DNA of 47,325 nucleotides, from contig JBBPSI010000186.1 in NCBI GenBank assembly GCA_038093515.1, positions 1-47,325 of the forward strand, in the 5' to 3' direction. Below are positions 1-10,478 of this stretch, one piece after another. This DNA comes from Butyriboletus loyo (lineage: Eukaryota; Basidiomycota; Agaricomycetes; Boletales; Boletaceae). A program made the position numbers and the translations under genes. The notes beneath the pieces were generated by a model, which did not search any database, was not told the DNA's origin, and saw nothing but the letters and a program-made list of their open reading frames with translations. Numbering within the stretch: position 1 is the stretch's first letter; each line of letters starts with the position of its first letter.

Positions 1-2
1 AG

Positions 3-543
3 CACCAAGTCTTTGAACTGGTTGATCTGCTGAAAGGGTGGAAAGTTATTTCTAACCATTGGGTTTTTGATATTAAATCTGATGGTCATAAATGTGCATG
101 ATTAGTTGCAAAGGGATTTTCTCAGATAGAAGGTGTTGATTTCAATCACATCTTCTCACCAGTAGTTCGCTTTGAGACCATGTGCTTAATGCTTGCACTC
201 TCAGTGATTTTCAACTGGCACATCAAAGCACTCAATGTTTAATCTGCTTACCTTTATGGCAAGTTGGATAAAGAGATTTACATGAAGCAACCTGAAGGCT
301 TTGCTGTTCCTGGAAAAGTGCACAAAGTACTCTGCTTACTCCATGCCCTATATGGGCTCAAACAGGCCAGATTAGCCTGGTGGGAGACTCTCAATGAGTC
401 CATGAAAGATCTCAGATTTAAATGTCTGAAGTCCAATGCTGGTATCTTACTTTATCGGAAGAAGGGCACTACAATTGTAGTTGCCATCATCTATGTAGAT
501 TATTCCCTCTTCTGTGGTCCTAACAAGGCCATAGTTGATGACC
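3..543 (+). pseudogene. Ty1/copia reverse transcriptase fragment
   Basis: Frame 3 reads a copia-type reverse transcriptase with family motifs in order: a WVFDIKSDG-like start, LVAKGFSQ, SPVVRFETM, SAYLYGKLDKEIYMKQPEGF, ALYGLKQARLAWW and IYVDYSLFCGP. The catalytic YVDD box is degraded to YVDY. Two in-frame stops lie at 99-101 (TGA where KGR-LVAKGF is expected, so Arg) and 240-242 (TAA where DVQSAYL is expected, so Gln). Both are explained by a C-to-T change. The window edge cuts the 5' end, and homology stops near 543, just before a tyrosine recombinase. RNase H is absent. This is a dead fragment of a copia family different from family E at the right end of the window. Confidence 0.9.
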
Positions 544-683
544 TATTCCCTCTGAACTCTCTCCCTACATTGCCAGCTTCAATGACCTCCTCTGTCCCAG
601 TTAGCTCTCCCAACAGTGGAACTGCCTCATGTCCCATGCAGGAAACCAGGCCCAGTGGTCACAGTCAGAGCTGCAATGCTTGA

Positions 684-1856
684 CCCATCAGACTCACACC
701 CCAACTGGAAACCCTTATTGCCACTCCTGGGACTCAGAGCACCCAGGGCATCCCAGCAGTTCTAACAAGCTTACATCCTTAATTCCCTGCCAGAAACCGT
801 CTGCTAGCCTGGAGACCACCCAACCCATGAGCAACAGCACATCCCTTTTCACAAATGGACATCCAGAAACTGTATAATGTCATCACCCACACCTGGTCAG
901 ATTCCACCAAGGAAACCTATGGCTCAGGATTATTAGCATTCCATGCCTTCTGCAACTCCAAAGTGGTCTCAGAGGACCAGCATGCCCCTGCCAATTCCAA
1001 CCTCATGGCTATTTTCATGGCATTGATGGTGGGCCTATATGTCAACACCACCATTGTCAACTATGTGAGCAGGGTCTGTGCCTGGCACATCATCCATGGC
1101 CTTACTTGGAACCTCAACAAGAACAAGCTTAATGCTCTGCTGAAGGCTTCAAAGTCCCTCTCCCCCCCATCCTCTAAATGTTCCCCCTGTGAACCCTATA
1201 CTATTGAGGTAATTGCCAAAATATGGGATCAGATGGATCTCAACATTCCCTTCAATATTGCAGTATTTGCATGCCTCACAACCACCTTCTTCACCATAGC
1301 TCAGACTGGAGAGTTCACAATCAACAATCTCAATGCATTCAACCTGCTTGCTCATATTTTCCATGCGCATGTGAGCATCTGACATGACAGGCAAGGACTT
1401 GAGGTCACAAATTTTCACCTGCCTTGCATGAAATTGGTGCCACTTGGGGAGGATGTCAGCTGGGCAAAGCAGGAGGGTCCTGCTGATCCCCACAACACTC
1501 TACTTCAGCATTTCCAAGTTAATGACCTGCCAAACCAAGGTTCCCTTTTCACCTACCAAGCAAAGAATGGACATTGGCTGCTTACCAGGCAAAAATTCCT
1601 TAAATCCATCGAAATCGCACTCAAGAAGGCAGGTTTGCAGCCTCTGAAGGATCATGGCATCTGCATCAGCTCCACCCTTGAGTATCTCCTCAGAAACATG
1701 CCCTTTGACATCATAAAAGTCAAGGGTTGTTGAGCCAGTGATGCTTTTCTTGTCTACTTGCGTTGCCATGCACAGATTCTCGCACCCTATTTGCAAGCTA
1801 GTCCAAACTTACATCAGTCTTTCCTTCACTACACTATATCCCCACTCCATAACTAA
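684..1856 (+). pseudogene. decayed tyrosine recombinase (phage-integrase fold)
   Basis: One reading frame runs from about 684 to a TAA at 1854-1856 with four internal stops. It resembles the tyrosine recombinases common in mushroom genomes. The N-terminal core-binding half starts near the ATG at 855 (TWSDSTKETYGSGLLAFHAFC, then VNYVSRVCAWHIIHGLTW). The catalytic half follows (LEYLLRNMPFDIIKV, then ASDAFLVYLRCHAQILAPYLQ). The nucleophile Tyr in FLVYLR is present. The H-x-x-R box reads HGIC, so the second catalytic Arg is Cys. TGA stops at 1380-1382 and 1731-1733 break the frame. Such enzymes cut and rejoin DNA in Crypton or Ngaro/DIRS-type elements; no split repeats or reverse transcriptase were found next to it, so the element type is open. 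Confidence 0.75.
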
Positions 1857-2119
1857 TGTCCCAGTAAGCACTTCCTCCTCCTAGTGTCTGGGCAAGTGGT
1901 GTTCACTCCTCACATCACCGGACTCCTACCACCTGGGATCACAGCTCATGCCTTGACTGACAGGAACTCTCTTGTTTGGGACTGGAAGGGCTTCATGCTC
2001 CCACCCACACACACTCTCTGTTCTATACAAACCCTCTATCATGCTGTGGTAATCTGTGACATGTAGCTGTATACATATGATTACCAATCCATCGCCCATA
2101 TGCCTCTGCCTTTCTGCAG
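1857..2119. other. no recognisable feature
   Basis: Nothing convincing lies between the recombinase stop and the first sequence that aligns with the gypsy G2 gag. An open stretch at 1884-2066 has no recognisable motif. Confidence 0.4.
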
Positions 2120-3025
2120 TGACTTTCAAAGACTGAACCATTGTGGTTCTTAGCTGCATAAAGGGACATGGGAAGGACTTTGCACAGTTGTGCCTGGAAG
2201 ATTTTGTGGAAGAAGAAGGCAAATGGTTGGATCCTACCAATGTGTCAAAAGGAACCAAACAGGATGACACATGGCCTATGTGGAAATCTCTCCAAACTCA
2301 AATCTGCAATCACTTCCAGATCAACATCTTGAAAAAGCTTTGTGCCTTACAACAAGGCAGGGTTCCCATAGACATGTTCTTAGAGTGTTTTAGGGTTCTC
2401 TACAAACAATCAGAGGCCAAACCTGGCCACACAACACAATTGAGCTGCTTAAACAGGCAGTAAATCAAGAGATCTACAAACAAGTCTTCTTATTGGTTAA
2501 AACAGCAGTCATGGAGGATCTTGATCAATTAATAGATGAGTATCATAAGGCAGGCTGTGGCTTTGAACAAATGTACTTGGAACAAGGGATCAGAAGTCAG
2601 GCCCATTTTAAATATCAGCCATTCCAGTCCCAACAACCTCCATGAAGTTACTCAGCTCCAGACCTCCTCCACCCCATTACATAGCAGTAGAAACACAGCC
2701 TGGTAGAGGCATGCCCATGGATATTGGTGCTGTTGATACTAGGAAAGAAACAAGGACCTGTTTTGGGTGCAGAAACATTGGGCACATCCAGCCCAACTGT
2801 CCCAAAAACCCAAACTGTCAGCATAAACCCACCCCATGATCTCACCAGCAATGGGTATGAGAGCAATGGGTGCAGCAGGATGACAGGACCTATAGTCAAT
2901 AATGGGTCACAACAAATAACTGGAAGGAAGCAACCCCTTCTAGTAATCACAATAATCATGATTGGCCTTTACCGATACTGCTGGTGACAGATTCACCATA
3001 ACAAGGAATCTCCCAGTATGCTACA
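2120..3025 (+). pseudogene. Ty3/gypsy gag, family G2 (copy 1)
   Basis: This matches the second G2 gag copy at 30.0-31.4 kb over its whole length. Shared blocks include the GKDFxQLCLE region, HFQIN, ALQQGxxPIDMFLE, the IYKQVFL-VK...EYHKAG block and a proline-rich linker. A CCHC zinc knuckle, CFGCRNIGHIQPNC (CX2CX4HX4C), is encoded near 2760-2801. Gag forms the intracellular virus-like particle, and the knuckle packages RNA. The frame is broken by several shifts and stops (for example 2461-2463), so no protein can be made. The protease part follows after 5875 because a Tc1 element inserted at the TA dinucleotide 3026-3027. The upstream LTR is not visible. Confidence 0.85.
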
Positions 3026-3027
3026 TA

Positions 3028-3243
3028 CAGTGGCTCAAAAAACTGTCCGCATGTTTGCATGTTTTACATTAAATATCACTCAATGCAATAACCCCTGATC
3101 CTAACCCTAGGCAGTGGGTGTATGAAATATGGTACCTACTCTTGGCCTTCTATTGGCCTAGGAATCAGGTAATATGGATAAGGTTTGATGGAATGTCAGC
3201 TATTTTAAAATGACAGGTCATGCGGACAGTTTTTTGACTTTAA
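3028..3243 (+). repeat. Tc1 left terminal inverted repeat
   Basis: This pairs with 5658-5872. It is itself an imperfect palindrome. The outer arm holds the 17-mer AAAAAACTGTCCGCATG (3037-3053), and the inner arm holds its reverse complement (3219-3235). This arrangement suggests two transposase binding sites per end in opposite orientation. Confidence 0.93.
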
Positions 3244-3345
3244 GTTTTGATCACATATATTAGACCCTAGATGCTGTAATATCATTACATACATCCATCA
3301 AGGGTCCTATTATGTCACCTTTATGTAACTGAGTGTCAGCCAACA

Positions 3346-3353
3346 TATATAAA
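3346..3353 (+). promoter_or_regulatory. TATA box of Tc1 transposase
   Basis: TATATAAA lies 36 nt before the transposase ATG at 3389-3391, just inside the left inverted repeat. The role is inferred from position. Confidence 0.5.
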
Positions 3354-3396
3354 CCCCATCCTCTTATGTTCATTTTCTCATTGTCACCATGAAATC

Positions 3397-3823
3397 TGTT
3401 ATGCTGGGCGCTAACAACTAGAACAGCAAGGCAGCACTCTGGAGTAGCCACAGGACTCGAGAGACGATTCTGAGAGAGGTCTCAGACTATGTCTTAGTGC
3501 TCGCACTAAGAGTCTGGAGTGAAACTAATTGCTAGCAGTGAACTGTGTAGAACTAGATAGAGTACATGTGGGTAAAGACCGGGCCTTTATACTACTGAGG
3601 CCTGTGCACAGACCATGCTCCTAAATGGGCTGCGAGAGTGAAAGTACAACTGAGGAAAGAGTACTCTAGAAGATTCTGGAGTACGAAAGAGAGCACGTCC
3701 ATGCGCGAGAGATGATGACTAAGCTAGAATGGTTGATACCGTTCAAAGGGAACTAGCAGCAAGCTAGGTGAAGACAGTAGTCCAAGTGGTAGTGGAGAGA
3801 AAAAGTATACCACTACCATAACA
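3397..3823 (-). repeat. solo LTR, family A (427 bp)
   Basis: Ends are TGTTATGC and CCATAACA, flanked by AAATC at 3392-3396 and 3824-3828. It is antisense relative to the family A promoter. It sits two codons into the Tc1 transposase. A solo LTR with a clean duplication is the usual result of recombination between the two LTRs of a full element. Confidence 0.95.
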
Positions 3824-4525
3824 AAATCCATTTCCACCTCTCTAAGACAAAATATTATCTCTCTCTCCTCTCTTGGCCTTTCAACTAGGAAGATTGCCTC
3901 CCAGACTGGCCTAGGGAAGTCTACTGTGGCTAGGGTACTCCAAGAGATCCAACCTGACAAGGAGAAGCTTCATGCTGGCTGTCCTTCTAAGCTTACTCCT
4001 ACCAACAAATGTGCTATTGTCCAGCAAATCATTACTGGCAAGGCCAAAAATGCAGTCCAGGCTACAAATTTCATCAGTTCCATCATTGAACCTCCCATCC
4101 CCTCACATACAGTGAGAAAAGACCTCAAGGAGGGTGCATTTAAAGGCTGTGATGAAGAAGAAGAAATGTCTTCTTCCAATCAGCCCTAGAAAAAGATGAT
4201 TTGCCTTTGCTCTCAAGTATCAATAAGGACTGGAAGAGGATTATTTGGTCAGATGAGACCAAAATAAATAGAATTGGGTCAGATGGACAGGAGTGTATGT
4301 GTGGAAAAAGAAGAGAGAGGGCCTAACTGCCAGAGAGGTTAAAGGTACAGTCAAGTTTGGAGCAAGTTTCCTAATGGTATAGGGTTCAATGGAGTGGGGG
4401 CTTTAAGTGAGGTTGAGGGGAGGATGGATGGTGAACAGTATGTGTAAATTCTAGAGGAAGAATTGCTATAACACATGGAGAAATCTGGAATTTCTCAACA
4501 TGATATTATTTTTCAGCAGAATAAT

Positions 4526-5343
4526 TGTTACGCTGGAGTGCGAAACAACTAGCAGCGAGCGCTTGAATAGGGGCTCGAGCCTAATCGGGAAGATGGCCGA
4601 CTCGCGTAGACGACGCTATCGGGCTTCTGCAGAGCAAGTGTCGGCGAGATGTCGTATGGTGGAGACCAGACGAGATCGAGCTTGAGCTTATCGGCTCTAT
4701 CGGCAGATGGGGTATAAGCTAGATTGCTAGGCACTTGGTAGATGCGTAGAATTAGCTAAAGAACTCGTACTACTCTAAGTGCGAGTATATATACTAATGT
4801 CTATCGTGCACAGACCGAGCTGTGCGTGGCAGCGAAGGGCTAAGGGCTATGAGTCTGTCCGAGTCATAGCGGCGAAAGTGGAAGCGGCAAAGTGCCGGTA
4901 ACGAGGGAGCGAAGCTCCGAGTAAGGTGGCGACATCGTCAGCGAATGAGAAGTGCTGAACGTGAAGTGACGATGTCCATGAGGCCGGCCCCACAGGGCGA
5001 AGGGTGCGCGAACGGCGGAGCCCTTGGATACGGGTCTCGACGCGAAGGTAAGAACACGTCGTAATCTAATCACGTGCTAGTCACGTGATGCAAGAAATGT
5101 CATTGGTCAAATAAGAAGGGACGCGACAGCTCAGCTGAAGGTCCGGCCCGACGGGGCGAGAAGACAGGGGCTATCTCGGTGCAACGGCACAGAGACTCGC
5201 AGGAACGACCGGGGAAGTGGATAACGTCCACTAGGCGACTAAGGAGCGGGCGATGGGCGGCATCGCAAGGCGGCGGGGGCGGCGGGGACGCGTGAGCGTG
5301 GGAAAACGAGTGGCGGGGTACGCTTAGGGGTAAAACTGTAACA
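4526..5343 (-). repeat. solo LTR, family B (818 bp)
   Basis: Ends are TGTTACGCTGG and AAAACTGTAACA, flanked by ATAAT at 4521-4525 and 5344-5348. It splits the Tc1 transposase inside the FQQNNDPKH motif. Orientation is set by analogy with the TATA-bearing strand of the copy at 25899-26715. The sequence is CpG-rich, so it is probably younger than its host element. Confidence 0.95.
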
Positions 5344-5657
5344 ATAATGATCCCAAACATATCTCCAAAAGAGCCCAGAATTGGTTTGAGGACCAAGGAA
5401 TCAAGCTTCTGGATTGGCCTGCACAATCTCCAGACCTCAACCCCATTGAACACACTTGGAATCACCTCAAAAGATGTCTCTCAGCTTATAATAGTGCTCC
5501 TACAGGAGTTCATCAATTATGGGAAAGGGTGGTGGTAGAGTGGGGGAATATTTCTGTGGAACAGTGTCACAAATGGATAGAAAGCATGCCTAGAAGAGTT
5601 GAAGCAGTTATCAAGGCCAAGGGAGCTCATACCAAATACTAGATAGTTGGATTTTTG

Positions 5658-5872
5658 TAAAGTCAAACAACTGTCCGCATGACCTGTCATTTTAAAATAG
5701 CTGAAATTCCATCCAACCCCACCCATATTACCTTATTCCTGGGCCAATAGAAGGCCAAGGGTGGGTACCTTATTTCATACACCCACTGCCTAGGGTTAGG
5801 ATCAGTGGTTATTGCATTGAGTGATATTTAATGTAAAACATGCAAACATGCGGACAGTTTTTTGAGCCACTG
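5658..5872 (-). repeat. Tc1 right terminal inverted repeat
   Basis: This is an inverted copy of 3028-3243. It carries the GTCCGCATG site twice, at 5667-5681 (inner) and, inverted, at 5847-5863 (outer). The element ends at 5872 and is followed by the TA duplication. Confidence 0.93.
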
Positions 5873-5874
5873 TA

Positions 5875-6612
5875 AGTGAACATTTAGATACCAAATCTTC
5901 ACTAGACAATGGGCAAGTGTTCCCATTGATACACACTATGAGTAACACTGTCATGCCAGTAGCCAAGGAAGTATACTATATCAGTGGTCCTTGTCTACAT
6001 GCTGGGGTTCAAGAAGGAACCAGTGGGGATCTAGGGGCACTTCAACCCCAAGCTGATGGCCTCAGGGCCTTGGTGGGAATGCATGGTAGCAGAAAGTGCC
6101 TGAGCAGGGATCACCAAGAAGGCTATGACAAGCTACACATGTGTGAGGATGGAGAGCCCCCTACTTTGTTGCCTTATGAAGGATTTCCTGGTAATCATGT
6201 TATCTAGTATACTTGAAAATATCACAGCTGAAAATCCTGTGAGAGAGACTCCTAAAAAGTGCGCAGTGCCAGGATCAACAAATAGCATGCTTAATTCTCT
6301 CCTAAGACAAATGAATACTCAATTGAACACTTCTAATTATAAACCTCCACAGAAACATTCCTTGATATTTGGTGGTGATTACTCTCTGTTGGTTACTATT
6401 ACATATCAGTCAAATGCCACTTGGCAAACTCATTTGTTTAAGGCTTTGCTGGATATGGAGGCAGTCAATACCTTCATTGACAAAAAATAGTGATACTTGC
6501 AAAATTGATCTTATTTCTTTATCTTCTTCTATGGAAGTTATTAATGCAGATGGCACTAAAGGAGCTATTGGACACATCACACATAAAGATTGAGGCTTAC
6601 ATTTCACTCTTG
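5875..6612 (+). pseudogene. gypsy G2 gag-protease linker and aspartic protease
   Basis: This is the continuation of the G2 gag after the Tc1 insertion. A retroviral-type aspartic protease is recognisable at about 6430-6600: FKALLDMEAVNTFID, then INADGTKGAIGHITHK. The family pattern is ALLDSGATNTFID followed by VINADGT. The active-site triad D-S/T-G reads D-M-E here, so Ser/Thr and Gly are lost. An in-frame stop at 6488-6490 follows a run of six A, and the rest of the domain is in another frame, consistent with a one-base slip. The protease normally cuts the gag-pol polyprotein. Homology ends where a minisatellite begins at 6613; no reverse transcriptase of this copy is seen. Confidence 0.8.
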
Positions 6613-6742
6613 GGTGAGTGGGCTATATACGAGGGGGCCCACAGGGGGAATGTGCTATGCATGAGGGGGCCTGCAAGGGTGAGTGGGCTATGCATGAGGG
6701 GGCCCACAGAGGGTATATACTACAGATGAAAGGGCCTGCAAG
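6613..6742 (+). repeat. minisatellite, 32-33 bp units (left part)
   Basis: Four diverged units, each built around GGGCTATGCATGAGGGGGCC. Alternate units end CCCACAG or CCTGCAAG, giving a two-unit period of about 65 bp. The array continues after an LTR-C insertion at 7657. Confidence 0.85.
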
Positions 6743-7656
6743 TGTTATAATTCTATATTATTTCCACACTTTCAGACTTCACCTTTCAACTTCAAAGGTC
6801 ATGTGACTCAGTGCATGTGATTGTGGGACAGTACATGTGATTAGAGTCTAGACAGAGCCTATGACATAATGGTCCAGACTGGCCCATGATATCATCAGTC
6901 TAGACTATGATATCATACCTCATGTACTTAATCTTTGTTTGCTTCTCTTCTTTCTGATCGCTGTTGGCTTCTTAGTCTAACCATGTATAGTAGTTTGTCA
7001 CACACACAGATTGGTCTGTGTGCTGTCCTGTACAATATATAAAGGCTTGTGGTTTGGGCTAAGATCTCTTAGCTTTAACCACTTGTCTTGTTTGTTGGAA
7101 ACAGTTGAGAGACTAAGGTCCTTTGCTAAATTCTATAAACCTTTGCCAGGACTTTGTGTAGTCCTGCGACGTTAGTGGAACCACTTGTGACTTGCTTTTT
7201 GTTACAGTAGTGGTATACTTTTTCTCTCCACTACCATTTGGACTACTGTTTTCTCCTAGCACTCTGCTAGTTCCCTTTGAATGGTATGAACTGTTCTGAT
7301 TAGTCATCATTTCCCATGCATGGACACCATTTCCTTCATACTCCAGAAGTCTCTAGAGTATTCTGTCCTCTTTCGTCTTTACGACTCATGCGACCCAATT
7401 GGGTCATGGTCTGTGCGCAGACTCTTGTACTATATAAACTCAACCTCTGTACAGTTGTACTTTATCTAGTTCTATGCAGTCTTCTGCTAGCAATTAGTTT
7501 CACTCCAGACTCTTAGTGTGTGCACTAAGACATAGTCTGAGACCCATCCGAGAATCGTCTCCAGAGTCCTGCGGCTACTCTTGAGTGCTGCCTCAGTGTT
7601 CTAGTTGTTAGTGCACCAGCGTAACACTTTTGGAGTTTACTTCAGAGTTTGTAACA
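6743..7656 (+). repeat. solo LTR, family C, split by LTR-A
   Basis: Ends are TGTTATAATTC and GAGTTTGTAACA, flanked by GCAAG at 6738-6742 and 7657-7661. Without the LTR-A at 7200-7626 and its duplication it is about 482 bp, against about 505 bp for other C copies. Orientation follows its TATATAAA at 7037 and the TAGCTTTAACCA tract downstream of it. It lies inside the minisatellite. Confidence 0.93.
7200..7626 (+). repeat. solo LTR, family A (427 bp)
   Basis: Ends are TGTTACAGTAGTGG and CCAGCGTAACA, flanked by CTTTT at 7195-7199 and 7627-7631. TATATAAA is at 7431-7438. GGTCTGTGCGC lies 12 bp upstream at 7408-7418. It is inserted in the 3' part of an LTR-C. Confidence 0.95.
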
Positions 7657-7745
7657 GCAAGGGTGAGTGTGCTATGTATGAGGGGGCCTGTGGGGGGTAT
7701 ATGCAACAGACAAGAGGGCCTGCAAGGATGAGTGGGCTATACATA
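7657..7745 (+). repeat. minisatellite, 32-33 bp units (right part)
   Basis: About two and a half further units of the 6613-6742 array. The array then passes directly into antisense gypsy G1 sequence near 7745. Confidence 0.8.
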
Positions 7746-7786
7746 GGTGAGTTCCACTTGTGGACCACCTTTAACTTGGTTGGGTC

Positions 7787-8213
7787 TGTTACGCTTGGTG
7801 CTAACAATGAGAACTCTGAGGCGGCACTCTGGAGTAGCCGCAGACTCTTTGAGACGATTCTCGGATGGGTCTCAGACTATGTCTTAGTGCGCACACTAAG
7901 AGTCTGGAAGAGAACTAATTGCTAGCAGAAGACTGTGTAGAACTAGATGAGGTACTACTTATACAAAGGCTGGGTTTATATAGTACAAGAGTCTGCGCAC
8001 AGACCATGACCCAATTGGGTCGCATGAGTCGTAAAGATGAAAGGGGACGGAATACTCTAGAGACTTCTGGAGTATGGAGGAAATGGCGTCCATGCACAGG
8101 AAATGATGACTAACTAGAACGGTTTGTACCATTCAAAGGGAACTAGCAGAATGCTAGGAGAAAATGGTAGTCCAAATGGTAATGGAGAGAAAAAGTAGAC
8201 CACTACCGTAACA
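7787..8213 (-). repeat. solo LTR, family A (427 bp)
   Basis: Ends are TGTTACGCTTGG and ACTACCGTAACA, flanked by GGGTC at 7782-7786 and 8214-8218. It is inserted in the antisense G1 reverse transcriptase. Removing it restores the alignment with 24450-24480. Confidence 0.95.
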
Positions 8214-9306
8214 GGGTCCATCTTGACCTGTCCTTCTTGGACCATCATTCCAAGGTACTCCACTTCTTTGGCATTGAATGAACACTTTTCAAGTTTAGGG
8301 AATAGCTTGTGCTTGCAGAGTGTTTCCAGGACTCAAATAGTCCTCAGTTCATGTTCTTTTGTTGTAGCAGAGTGAATTAACAGGTCATCCATGTAGATGA
8401 TTAGCCACCTCTCTGCCATGAGGTTTCTGAATATATGGTCCACAAGTGCCTGAAAGGTCACCAGGGAGTTACACAAGCTGAAGAACATAACTGTTGGTTC
8501 AAACAGCCCTTGCAGGGCATCTTCCAGTGGTCATTTGGCTTAATAAGGACATTGTTATACCCCCACCAGATATCCATTTTGGTGAACATCCTCAACCCTT
8601 TGAGGCAATCTACCAGATCAGAGATTAAAGGGAGAGGATAAGTGTTCTTCACCATACATGGGTTTAGATACCAGTAGTCTTGGCAGGGTTGTAGTGGTCT
8701 GTCCTTCTTTGAGACAGGGAAGAATAGGGCTACCTGGGGGGGCTTGAAAAGGGTGATTTTTCCTATCTTAAGGTGTTTCTTGACAAACACCTTGTGAGCT
8801 TCTGATTCCTTTGGGTTTAGGGAATATATCTTAGCTACTTTTGGTATGAAGTCTTTGTCTAGATTGATTGCATGGTCAAATGATCAGGATGGGGGTAGTT
8901 CTTTGGTGTTCCTTTTCTCAAAGACATTGGCAACCCTTTGAAAGGAGATGGGAGCATCACTTTTTCCTTGATATCCTTGGATGCAATCTCAGTGGCTAGA
9001 GTGGCTTTTCAGACAGGGTGGGCACTATGTGCTGAGGCATCCACTTGTTTCTTCCAGAGTTTTGCTATCTTGGAGTCTGGATCCAAGTTTAGGTACCACA
9101 CCAGGTACCTTTGGGCAATGGTGCATGGGGAGTTGTGTTGGGGTTTTCTTGCTCAATCTGGGAGTTCAATATGGCCAGTGACCTAATCTATTACTGGATT
9201 GACTTTGTGAAGCCATGGTAAGCCCAAGATCATGTTTTCTTTTCTGCAGTTGAGGACTAGGAAGCTGTGTTCTTCCTCTGTTTCTGCTACTCTGATCGGG
9301 TTTGTT

Positions 9307-9749
9307 TGTTACAATTTTTCCTTTCTCTACCCCTATCCCATTGGACCACCATAGGCCCAAAGACCATGCTTTGCTTTCCATTACTTGGTTACCTCTTTTT
9401 TACTTAGTCATTATCTTCGCTTTTGGATGCTGTCTCTTTCATACTCCAGAATCTTCTAGAGTATTCTTTCCTCTCTTGTCTCATTGAATTGTCTTAACTC
9501 ATACTGACTCTCAGCAACTCATATGACCCAATCCAGGCATGGTCTGTGCACCAATCCCCATAGTATAAATACCAGCAACTTGTACCATTGTACTTTATCT
9601 AGTTCTATGCAATCACATTGCTAGCAGCTAGTTTCACTCCTGTCTCTTAGTGTGAGCACTAAGACATATACTGAGATTCCCTATAGAAGAGTCTTGTGGC
9701 CACTCAAGAGTGCCATCTGAAGCTAGTTGTTAGTGCTCCTAGCATAACA
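9307..9749 (+). repeat. solo LTR, family A, long subfamily (443 bp)
   Basis: Ends are TGTTACAATTTTTCC and AGCATAACA, flanked by TTGTT at 9302-9306 and 9750-9754. It has TATAAATA and the ATCTAGTTCT tract. It is closest to the LTR at 20104-20549. It interrupts the G1 protease. Confidence 0.93.
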
Positions 9750-10478
9750 TTGTTCTTTGTGGTGAATAACTCCTCCTTTGTTATTTGTTCCATCCATGTC
9801 CTGGGCTCTTAGAGATTTCAGTAGTCATTCCATAGCTAGCCCCCTTTGTTTCACTAGATCCTGATCTATGAAACATCCTGTTGTGCCACTGTCTACCAGG
9901 GTGAATGTGTTAATGATTTGGCTCTCTTCATGTGCAAAGATGGAGATGGGAACATGAATTTATTGTGCATCTGGGTTTGATCCTAATACAGGAGCAACAT
10001 GAAGAGATGAAGACATTGAAACTTCCCTCTTTTCTAAAAATCCTTTGGCCATTCTTCAACTGTGACTGTTGCAATAGTCTCCTTTTCTTCTTCTTTGAAG
10101 CAGGCCCTAAGTACCTGTGGGATGTGATCTTGTTGGGTGCCTCTCCCTTTTAACTTGGACAAATAGTCAACAAGGGAAGAGGGTTTCAGAGGAGGTGGTG
10201 GAAGAATGACAGCAGCACAAGTTCATTTAGGGTTTTGGAGAGGGCAAGGAGGAGGACCACAAGATGTTTGGCCATTTCTAGGGGGATGGGGATGGTTGGT
10301 GGTTCAGCAGCCCACCTGGTGGCAAATAAAGCACTTGTTCTGCCTCATATGCTCAGCTTGTTACACAGGGGTGAGCCTCACTGCATCTATATCTATGACA
10401 TTTGGGTCCTTTTGACTCATTGATAGCATGGTAGAGGAGAAGGAGGGAATATGTTTCTTTCCTGCTTGTACATATGTA

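Larger units (their letters stand above)
3389..5642 (+). pseudogene. Tc1/mariner transposase, interrupted by two solo LTRs
   Basis: The start ATG is at 3389. The first LTR entered two codons later, and the frame resumes after its target duplication with a helix-turn-helix N-terminus (STRKIASQTGLGKSTVARVL). The catalytic part has WSDETKINR (first Asp, codon 4252-4254), FQQNNDPKH, split between 4525 and 5349 by the second LTR, and SPDLNPIEHTWNHLKR (Glu codon 5448-5450). Spacing from the second catalytic position to Glu is 34 residues, so this is a DD34E enzyme. The second catalytic position is Asn (codon 4520-4522) where the family, and the second copy in this window, have Asp. The gene also has a frameshift near 4160-4190 and an in-frame stop near 4380. 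It ends TKY-stop. Transposase excises and reinserts the element at TA; this copy is dead. Confidence 0.92.
3026..5874 (+). mobile_element. Tc1/mariner DNA transposon (DD34E) with TA target duplication
   Basis: The element runs 3028-5872. It starts CAGTGGCTC and ends GAGCCACTG, and each end abuts TA (3026-3027 and 5873-5874). The inverted repeats are about 215 bp. A single transposase gene lies between them. Two solo LTRs sit inside (3397-3823 and 4526-5343), each with its own 5-bp duplication. Subtracting both leaves about 1.59 kb, a normal Tc1 size. The element itself interrupts the gypsy G2 gag-protease, giving three insertion levels: gypsy, then Tc1, then LTR. Confidence 0.95.
7746..10478 (-). 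pseudogene. Ty3/gypsy family G1 gag-protease-RT fragment (copy 1)
   Basis: Reading leftwards, this gives the end of gag with CFICHQVGC (about 10350), then the protease with an intact active site LVDSGTTGCF (about 9900) and ENMILGLPWLH, then the reverse transcriptase from VSKKDRPLQP to TKMDIWWGYNNV. It aligns with the full G1 element at 24.4-27.1 kb. The RT catalytic YMDD region is broken by stops, and the fragment ends near 7745 at the minisatellite. Two solo LTRs interrupt it (7787-8213 and 9307-9749), each with its own duplication. Many TGA, TAG and TAA stops show long inactivity. At its upstream end, near 10478, it meets a truncated Tc1 transposase. Confidence 0.88.

Noticed and set aside
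6613..7745. Regular repeats resembling a CRISPR array
   Set aside because: Units are contiguous and diverged with no spacers, and the surroundings are eukaryotic retroelements.
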